A stretch of 20,350 nt of DNA, from NCBI GenBank assembly GCA_003523055.1, contig DPHC01000024.1, positions 28,984-49,333 on the forward strand, written 5' to 3'. The stretch is from Dehalococcoidia bacterium. GTDB taxonomy: Bacteria > Chloroflexota > Dehalococcoidia > Lucifugimonadales > UBA3495. Both the position numbers and the translations under genes were made by a program. The notes under the pieces are model-generated. The model did not search any database. It was not told the DNA's origin and saw nothing but the letters and a program-made list of their open reading frames with translations. This document shows, one piece after another, positions 15,003 to 20,350 of the stretch (positions are counted from its first letter, which is position 1; each line of letters begins with the position of its first letter).

Positions 15003-16664
15003 ATGAGCGGAATAGTTAATCAAGCAGGAGTAGATTCAGGACAAATTGGGCAAACTCAAACTCTTGTAACTGCGGCTGGAGCATCAGGCGGCGGAGGAGG
15101 CTCCGCGACCCATACTGCAATAGCAGATGGAGCATTGGCCAATGGTGATAGAGTTATTCTCCAAGCTGATGGTAAAGTTAGAGTAATTGCACAGTCAGCA
15201 GGTAGTGGAGCAGAAACTATTACTTCTGATAACCAATCACATTCTCTTGGTGCAAGATGGGAAAATCCGACTATAGCATATGATCCAAATGATGTTTCAA
15301 AATTTGCTATAATGTACAGAGTGTGGAACACTGGTATGGTGATAAGAGTTGGCCAAATAACCGGTACAACTATATCTTTTGGTACAGATCAGATATTAGA
15401 CTCTAATAATACAAACGGTGGCCATTATTTTCAATGGCATCCTAAAATTACAAATTGTATTCTTTCCACGTATGGTATGGATGCGAGTCCTGCCGGAACC
15501 GGCTGGACCGTTAAAGCTGGCATAGTATCTGGAACAAGTATCTCTTGGGGTTGGACTGAGACATTCTCGACAAGCGATTACACTTCGTCTTCAAAATTTC
15601 ATATAGATTGTGATAGCGCGTCTTCACAGACAAACAAAAATGGTTTTGTCGCTATTTGTCATAGCGATAGGGGCGGGATGGATCACTACGAGTTAGAAAT
15701 GGCTTGCGGATATATTTCAGATGACGCATCCAGCGGGTATATTGGCAGTGTAGGCTTGATTGCCGGAGGACCCATGGCAATGGGATTCAATCCCAGAATG
15801 CATGCAGTTAGATTTGATCCAACAACAGAAGGTAAATTTGCATTATTCTATGATGATCCGGATAATAGTAATCAGCCAGCGGTTAGAATCAGTCATGTGG
15901 ACTACGGGGAGTTTGCTGGTTGGACTCCAACCATTTCACACGGTTCAAACTCCACATTTGATTCCGGTAATAGTTGGGGTGACCGAAAAGAACTTCAATG
16001 GTTGACAGGCGGAGGTAAAATAATATGTTCAGGCCGTAAGCAATATTATCCTTCTCTAGTAATTGGTACCGTAGGCGGAAGTGCGCCTCCTGGCGGAAGT
16101 TGGACCTTTACTTGGGGAACTATATTACAAATTGATAGTAGTCAAAATCCAACTTATGACATATACAAAACAAGTTTGAGTTCTACAAGAGTTTATGCCA
16201 TTGGAAAAACAGCTGCTGGAACAGGCCCGATTATAGGAAAAGTTATTGATATATCGGGTACAACTATGACAGCAGGTAATACTTCTGATATAATGACCGG
16301 AGTTATGGGTGGTATAAACGATGGATTTGGTACGTTTGATGGTTCAAGTAAAATTATGGTACGTGCACTTCAAGGAAACAATGCCTCAGATTATACAAAA
16401 TTCACTTCAGCGACAATAGGTGTAGCCGGTGGGACTAACCTTGCCGCAGGCAACTTTATAGGTATCTCTGATGGTGCATATGCTGATGGTGTCACAGCTA
16501 CAATTCAATTATCGAGTCCATCTATAGATGATGCTCAATCAGGCTTAACGCCAGGATCTTCATATTATGTACAGACCGATGGATCATTATCAACTACTGC
16601 GGGAACACCAGCTGTTTTAGCGGGAATTGCACTTTCGGCGACACAGTTATTAATTAAAGGATAA
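15003..16664 (+). CDS. Large fibre or adhesin with predicted beta-propeller
   Basis: A 553-residue protein: a short N-terminal attachment segment (MSGIVNQAGVDSGQIGQTQ), a Gly-Ser hinge (ASGGGGGSA near 27-35), then about six or seven repeats between residues 86 and 450. Each repeat goes from an observed-value strand (PTIAYDPNDVSKFAIMYR; MHAVRFDPTTEGKFALFYDD) to a GTTISFG or GTSISWG strand, like propeller blades. The C-terminal domain (about 468-553) contains GNFIGISDGAYADGVTATIQ, GLTPGSSYYVQTDGSLSTT and the end ATQLLIKG, a marine phage module as I recall. AGGAGAT at 14992-14998 is its ribosome-binding site. Its stop (AAAGGATAA) serves the next gene. Receptor or glycan binding is inferred from the propeller-like fold only. 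Confidence 0.7.
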   Translation: MSGIVNQAGVDSGQIGQTQTLVTAAGASGGGGGSATHTAIADGALANGDRVILQADGKVRVIAQSAGSGAETITSDNQSHSLGARWENPTIAYDPNDVSKFAIMYRVWNTGMVIRVGQITGTTISFGTDQILDSNNTNGGHYFQWHPKITNCILSTYGMDASPAGTGWTVKAGIVSGTSISWGWTETFSTSDYTSSSKFHIDCDSASSQTNKNGFVAICHSDRGGMDHYELEMACGYISDDASSGYIGSVGLIAGGPMAMGFNPRMHAVRFDPTTEGKFALFYDDPDNSNQPAVRISHVDYGEFAGWTPTISHGSNSTFDSGNSWGDRKELQWLTGGGKIICSGRKQYYPSLVIGTVGGSAPPGGSWTFTWGTILQIDSSQNPTYDIYKTSLSSTRVYAIGKTAAGTGPIIGKVIDISGTTMTAGNTSDIMTGVMGGINDGFGTFDGSSKIMVRALQGNNASDYTKFTSATIGVAGGTNLAAGNFIGISDGAYADGVTATIQLSSPSIDDAQSGLTPGSSYYVQTDGSLSTTAGTPAVLAGIALSATQLLIKG

Positions 16665-16669
16665 AAACG

Positions 16670-18076
16670 ATGACAGCAAATGTAGCCTTAACTGATACTT
16701 TTGACCAATGGCGAGTCAAAGACAATGAACTTATTATAATGACTCAACCTAGTGGAATGAATAATTTCATTAAGGTACTTGATACAGCAAATTCTACTAC
16801 ACCTACTTCGGGTTCTATAATTACCCATGGTGGTATAGGAGTAGGAAAATCTGTACATATAGGAGAAGATTTAAAAGTCTGGGGCGATATTAACTGTGTA
16901 GGTGATACTACCGTAGGTGGTAATCTTATATTTGGTGATGCTACAACAGATCAAGTAACCTTTGAAGCAGATATAAATTCTGATATAATTCCAAATACAA
17001 CTTTTGTTTTTGATTTGGGCAATACTACCCACTTCTGGGCGAATACTTTTACAGGACATTTGACTGCTTCACAAAAAGTAGATTCAGGTAAACCCGCTCT
17101 TACTGTTGAAGCAATAGATGTTGATCAAATAGCAGTAGATATAAATGCTTCTACTGAAACCGCAAATGCTGTAGATATTTCAGCAGATTCTATTACTACT
17201 GGTACTGCATTTAAACTTTCTTCTGGTGCCATTACTAGTGGTATAATGATGGATCTTGTTAGTGCTGCAACAATTACAGGAACTGGACTTAATGTTGCAT
17301 TAGATTCATTAACTACTGGTAAAGTTGTGAATATTTCTGCAGACGGACTTACTTCAGGTTCCGCTCTTTATGTTGAATCAAATTCAGCTGATGTCACCGC
17401 AAGACATTTAATAAGTTCAATTAATAACAACGCCGCAGCAGCTGGAGCAATCCCAATTTATGCTCAACAAGATGGTGTAGCACCATGTGGACAATTTGCC
17501 GGAACAACTTCTCTTGTAGTTCCTTGTGGTACTGATGCTAATAGAGGTACTGGAGTACAGGGAGGAATTAGATTTAATAATCAATTTAATTTCTTTGAAG
17601 GATATACTGGGTCTGTATGGACACAAATGGGTGCAGTAGAAGATGTGGATGAAGACACCCATGTACGAGCAGAAACTTCTCCCGGAACGGATAATGATGA
17701 ATTAAAATTTACAACGGCTGGAACATTACGAATGACTATTGAAGCTGATGGAGATGTTATTGTTGCTGGGACAATTACTGAACAGTCTATGAGAGAACTA
17801 AAAACAAATATTTCAAATATTGAAAATGTTCTACCTTCCGTTTTACAAATGCAAGGAGTGAAATACGATTGGAAAGATGAAACTAAATCACAAGATAGAA
17901 ATTATGGATTTATTGCAGAAGATGTAGATCAAATTTTTCCAGATTTGGTATCCCATGATGATAGTGGAAAGCCAAAAGCTATTGCTTATACAAAAATGAC
18001 TGCTATCCTTTTAGAAGCTATTAAAGAACAACAAAATCAAATAAACGAACTGAAATCTAAAGTTGATAATTATTAA
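16670..18076 (+). CDS. Tail fibre with C-terminal intramolecular chaperone (peptidase S74)
   Basis: This 468-residue protein shares its N-terminal 125 residues with the 6893 gene (MTANVALTDTFDQWR, GGIGVGKSVHIGEDLKVWGD, NLIFGDATTDQV). A shaft with 14-17-residue repeats follows at about 145-260 (NAVDISADSITTGTAFKLSS and similar). Then comes an FNNQFNFFEGYTG-type beta domain at about 295-320. The C-terminal 96 residues form an S74 chaperone: SMRELKTNISNIENV, the GFIAEDV motif, AYTKMTAILLEAIKEQQ and a final coiled coil. In the family the domain helps a trimeric fibre fold and then cuts itself off. Ser373 and Lys378 occupy the spacing of the reported Ser-Lys pair, with Met rather than Asp after the Ser. 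AGGATAA of the upstream stop is the ribosome-binding site. Confidence 0.85.
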   Translation: MTANVALTDTFDQWRVKDNELIIMTQPSGMNNFIKVLDTANSTTPTSGSIITHGGIGVGKSVHIGEDLKVWGDINCVGDTTVGGNLIFGDATTDQVTFEADINSDIIPNTTFVFDLGNTTHFWANTFTGHLTASQKVDSGKPALTVEAIDVDQIAVDINASTETANAVDISADSITTGTAFKLSSGAITSGIMMDLVSAATITGTGLNVALDSLTTGKVVNISADGLTSGSALYVESNSADVTARHLISSINNNAAAAGAIPIYAQQDGVAPCGQFAGTTSLVVPCGTDANRGTGVQGGIRFNNQFNFFEGYTGSVWTQMGAVEDVDEDTHVRAETSPGTDNDELKFTTAGTLRMTIEADGDVIVAGTITEQSMRELKTNISNIENVLPSVLQMQGVKYDWKDETKSQDRNYGFIAEDVDQIFPDLVSHDDSGKPKAIAYTKMTAILLEAIKEQQNQINELKSKVDNY

Positions 18077-18096
18077 TCCCCTAAACCATAATCTTA

Positions 18097-18103
18097 CTAA
18101 ATA
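18097..18103 (+). promoter_or_regulatory. Late-promoter-like CTAAATA before the neck genes
   Basis: CTAAATA lies in the 72-base gap between the fibre block and the neck block, 45 bases before the GTG at 18149. It resembles the late box of T4-like marine phages. Its last bases overlap the left arm of a hairpin. Confidence 0.5.
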
Positions 18104-18133
18104 GTATAGAAACCTCAACTAAACTATACTATT
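18100..18133 (+). promoter_or_regulatory. 10-bp inverted repeat (RNA hairpin) in the leader of the neck block
   Basis: AATAGTATAG at 18100-18109 and CTATACTATT at 18124-18133 are perfect reverse complements with a 14-base loop. No U run follows, so it is not a standard terminator. It sits directly before the AGGGAGAT ribosome-binding site at 18137-18144 and could affect translation, RNA stability or processing. The stem is mostly A-U and so only moderately stable. Confidence 0.6.
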
Positions 18134-18148
18134 ACAGGGAGATAGATT

Positions 18149-18490
18149 GTGGCATTAACACTCCAAAAACAAGTTCTAAATTTTGTATTAGACCAAGGTT
18201 GCACCTTTTCCAAGGTTGTTACCGCTAAAGATACCGCAGGAGCAAATGTTACAATTTCTACTGGAACTGCAGCAGGTAAAATGCGACAATCCTACCATTC
18301 ATCAAATAATGTTCATGATTTTACTACAGCAATTGAAGGATCAAATGTGACATTTTCTTTGACCTCTACACAAACAACAGCAATATCAGATGGAAATTAT
18401 GTATTTGATGTAGAATATACACAAGCAGGAGGAGATATAGAAAGAGTAGTAGAAGGTCTTATAACAGTTTCACCGGAGGCGACAAAATAA
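18149..18490 (+). CDS. Small structural protein upstream of neck gene 13 (GTG start)
   Basis: A 113-residue protein starting at GTG: MALTLQKQVLNFVLDQGCTF, then SKVVTAKDTAGANVTISTGT, a SNVTFSLTSTQTTAISDGNY strand region, and RVVEGLITVSPEATK. The plan of QG-x-TF...D-x-x-G followed by SDGNYVFDVEYT is that of small beta-sandwich proteins found just before gp13 in marine T4-like phages. The function is not known to me. AGGGAGAT at 18137-18144 supports the GTG start. The stop shares one base with the start of gene 13 (TAATG), so the two are probably translated together. Confidence 0.65.
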   Translation: MALTLQKQVLNFVLDQGCTFSKVVTAKDTAGANVTISTGTAAGKMRQSYHSSNNVHDFTTAIEGSNVTFSLTSTQTTAISDGNYVFDVEYTQAGGDIERVVEGLITVSPEATK

Positions 18491-19500
18491 TGGCACAACC
18501 AACTACTAGAACTACTTTTAAAGATTATTGCAAAAGAAAACTCGGATGGCCTGTAGTAGAATTAAATCTCGATGATGATCAAGTTGAAGATTGTGTAGAT
18601 GATGCACTTCAATTTTTTCAAGAATATCATTTCGATGCGACAGAAAACACATTTCTAAAACATCAAATTTCGGGTTCTACTGTAACATTAGCAGGAGCTC
18701 CTACAGGAACTTTTTCAAATGGTGAATATTTTACTGGAGGAACAAGTGGAGTAAGAGCAAGAGTACATGAATATCATAGTGCGAACACTACACTTAGATT
18801 CAAGGACCCAGATATTAAATTTGGTGGAGATGGTAATACGTATTACGGTAATACTACTACTACTTTTTCTACAAGTGAAATTCTAACAGGAGAAGACTCC
18901 GGCGCTACGGCAACAACTCATGCTTCTACGGCAACTGTAATAGGAGACTTTGATAATAAATTTATAGATATTGCTGAAGCAATTATTGGAGTAAGGAGAA
19001 TAATACCTTTTTCAGATAATGAATCATCAGGCTCTGGTATGTTTTCTGTTAAATATCAATTTGCTTTAAATGAAGTACATAATTTAGGTGGAGATTTAGT
19101 ATCTCATGAACTAAAACGACAGCATTTACAATTAATTGGTGAAATGTTTACAGGTTCTCCTATGTTCAGATATAATAGACATGCTGATAAATTATGGTTA
19201 GATATTACTTGGGGCGCAGATGCCGATATTGATGATTGGATAATAGTAGAATGTGACAGAATTCTTGATCCTGCTACTTATGCAGATATTTGGGGTGATA
19301 TATTTCTTAAACAATATGCCACATTATTGCTAAAAAAGCAATGGGGTCAAAATTTAATTAAATATGAAGGTATGCAGCTTCCTGGTGGATTGACTCTTAA
19401 TGGTAGACAATTATATGATGATGCAGTTACAGAAATCGCAACTATAGAAGAACAAATGCAATTAAGATATGAATTGCCCGTAGATCATTTGATAGGATAA
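18490..19500 (+). CDS. 13: Neck protein gp13
   Basis: This 336-residue protein is the T4-type neck protein gp13, which with gp14 completes the connector of the filled head before tail joining. The N-terminus TTFKDYCKRKLGWPVVELNL, DDDQVEDCVDDALQFFQEYH and the following FLKHQIS are highly typical of marine T4-like gp13. The core resumes at DNKFIDIAEAIIGVRRIIPF (about residues 155-175) and ends EEQMQLRYELPVDHLIG. Residues about 60-150 form an insert with two FxxGExxxGxxSGxxA modules (TFSNGEYFTGGTSGVRARV; SEILTGEDSGATATT), making the protein longer than T4 gp13 (about 309). GGAGG at 18475-18479 precedes the start. Gene 14 follows 6 bases after the stop. Confidence 0.92.
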   Translation: MAQPTTRTTFKDYCKRKLGWPVVELNLDDDQVEDCVDDALQFFQEYHFDATENTFLKHQISGSTVTLAGAPTGTFSNGEYFTGGTSGVRARVHEYHSANTTLRFKDPDIKFGGDGNTYYGNTTTTFSTSEILTGEDSGATATTHASTATVIGDFDNKFIDIAEAIIGVRRIIPFSDNESSGSGMFSVKYQFALNEVHNLGGDLVSHELKRQHLQLIGEMFTGSPMFRYNRHADKLWLDITWGADADIDDWIIVECDRILDPATYADIWGDIFLKQYATLLLKKQWGQNLIKYEGMQLPGGLTLNGRQLYDDAVTEIATIEEQMQLRYELPVDHLIG

Positions 19501-19506
19501 CATTTA

Positions 19507-20350
19507 ATGGCCACTAATCCTTATTTCAATCATCATGGAAAAAATACAGCAGATCAAAGATTAGCAGAAAATCTTATGATTGAGTCCATTAAGACTTATG
19601 GAATTGATGTTAATTATTGCCCAAGAACCCTTGTTAAAGAGGATCTCTTATTGGGTGAAGACGCGCTTTCCGAATATAATAGTGCTCATACAATTGAAAT
19701 GTACATTAAAACTATTGATGGGTTTGAAGGTGAAGGTGATTTTGTTGCAAAATTTGGACTACAAATAAATGATCAAATTACTTTTACTGTAGCAAGACGC
19801 AGATGGGCAGAATTGGGATTAGTTGGTGATGGAAGAGAAACTGCTCCAAAAGAAGGAGATATAATATATTTTCCTTTGACTAATGCATTATTTCAAGTTC
19901 TGTTTGTAGAAGATGAATCGGTATTTTATCAAACTGGTGGATTGCAAGTTTATGATCTTGTGTGTGAAATGTTTACTTATTCAGATCAAAAATTAAACAC
20001 CGGTATAGAAGACATTGATAAAATTGAACGATTACAAGCATATTCTTTAGATTTTACAATGGATACTGGAAGCGGAGACTATACAGTAGAAGAGATTGTA
20101 TATCAAGGAGAGTCTTTAGAAGCAGCAACAGTACAAGGAGAGGTAGCGAGTTGGGGTTCTACAACTAAAATATTAAATCTTATTAATATGACAGGCAATT
20201 TTTCTGGTACTGTTAATATTATTGGTGACAGTTCAGGAGCCAGTTATTCGGTCACATCATTTAATGCACAAGATTCAACTTCAGCCTCTGCAGGTGATAA
20301 TTTAGCAATAGAACAAGAAGCAGATTCTATTATTGATTTCACCGAAGGTA
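19507..20350 (+). CDS. 14: Neck protein gp14, cut by the window end
   Basis: The visible 281 codons begin MATNPYFNHHGKNTADQRLA and continue ENLMIESIKTYGIDVNYCPR, the standard gp14 opening. RRRWAELG near residue 98, PKEGDIIYFP near 114 and YDLVCEMFTYSDQKLNTGIE near 148 also fit. gp14 forms the neck ring together with gp13. T4 gp14 has about 256 residues, so this one is longer. From about residue 200 it carries an added region (ESLEAATVQGEVASWGSTTK, GNFSGTVNIIGDSSGASYSV) like the modules in gp13. The AGGATAA end of gene 13 is the ribosome-binding site. The open frame runs off the right edge. Confidence 0.9.
   Translation, partial: MATNPYFNHHGKNTADQRLAENLMIESIKTYGIDVNYCPRTLVKEDLLLGEDALSEYNSAHTIEMYIKTIDGFEGEGDFVAKFGLQINDQITFTVARRRWAELGLVGDGRETAPKEGDIIYFPLTNALFQVLFVEDESVFYQTGGLQVYDLVCEMFTYSDQKLNTGIEDIDKIERLQAYSLDFTMDTGSGDYTVEEIVYQGESLEAATVQGEVASWGSTTKILNLINMTGNFSGTVNIIGDSSGASYSVTSFNAQDSTSASAGDNLAIEQEADSIIDFTEG

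Noticed and set aside
18100..18133. Hairpin as a transcription terminator
   Set aside because: The stem is A-U rich and no U run follows. It lies directly before a ribosome-binding site, so a leader structure is more likely.
19580..19768. Overlapping frame within gene 14
   Set aside because: It is out of frame inside the strongly supported gp14 reading frame and has no family features.

Overview
This window is part of the virion-structure region of an AT-rich, T4-like contractile-tailed phage (myovirus), very probably marine. The strongest anchors are at the right end. There sit the two neck genes in T4 order, 13 (18490-19500) and 14 (19507 to the window edge), preceded by a small structural gene. 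At the left end is a 2210-residue DUF4815-type giant structural protein of the kind found in T4-like marine phages of cyanobacteria and of SAR11-like bacteria. No host gene, integrase, tRNA, transposase or CRISPR was seen. The sequence does not decide between a cyanobacterial and a heterotrophic marine host. All genes are on the + strand, tightly packed, often overlapping by 1 or 4 bases.

Layout. (1) 35-6896: the DUF4815 protein and a small coiled-coil protein. (2) 6893-8240: a fibre with an anchor domain, a small beta-rich virion protein and a short IGRE-type fibre stub. (3) 8242-14168: an accessory array of fibre or adhesin genes, most followed directly by a small companion gene. Three paralogous adhesins (8242, 9135, 9959), a jelly-roll-like fibre (10934), an IGRE fibre (12311) and a glycine-rich adhesin (12883) alternate with companions of three unrelated types: XkdW-like (8805, 10609), tail-assembly-chaperone-like (9707, 13956) and a YAEIMRQ type (12082). 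(4) 14239-18076: a short fibre stub, a small beta protein, a predicted beta-propeller fibre and a fibre with a C-terminal intramolecular chaperone (peptidase S74). (5) 18149-20350: structural protein, neck gp13, neck gp14.

Working model (inference): the DUF4815 protein and the MTANV-type fibres give the attachment points and shafts. The alternating adhesin-companion cassettes supply exchangeable receptor-binding tips with dedicated folding or assembly helpers. The neck genes close the head-to-tail connector. Late transcription probably restarts at TATAAATA-like promoters at about 14187 and 18097, and possibly 9090.

The most interesting region is the cassette array. It shows footprints of cassette exchange: a 39-bp imperfect direct repeat flanking the 10934-12264 fibre pair, a severed copy of a fibre N-terminus at 10909, a 33-base perfect identity between the ends of two otherwise diverged companion genes, and ribosome-binding sites built into the conserved last codons of the adhesins.
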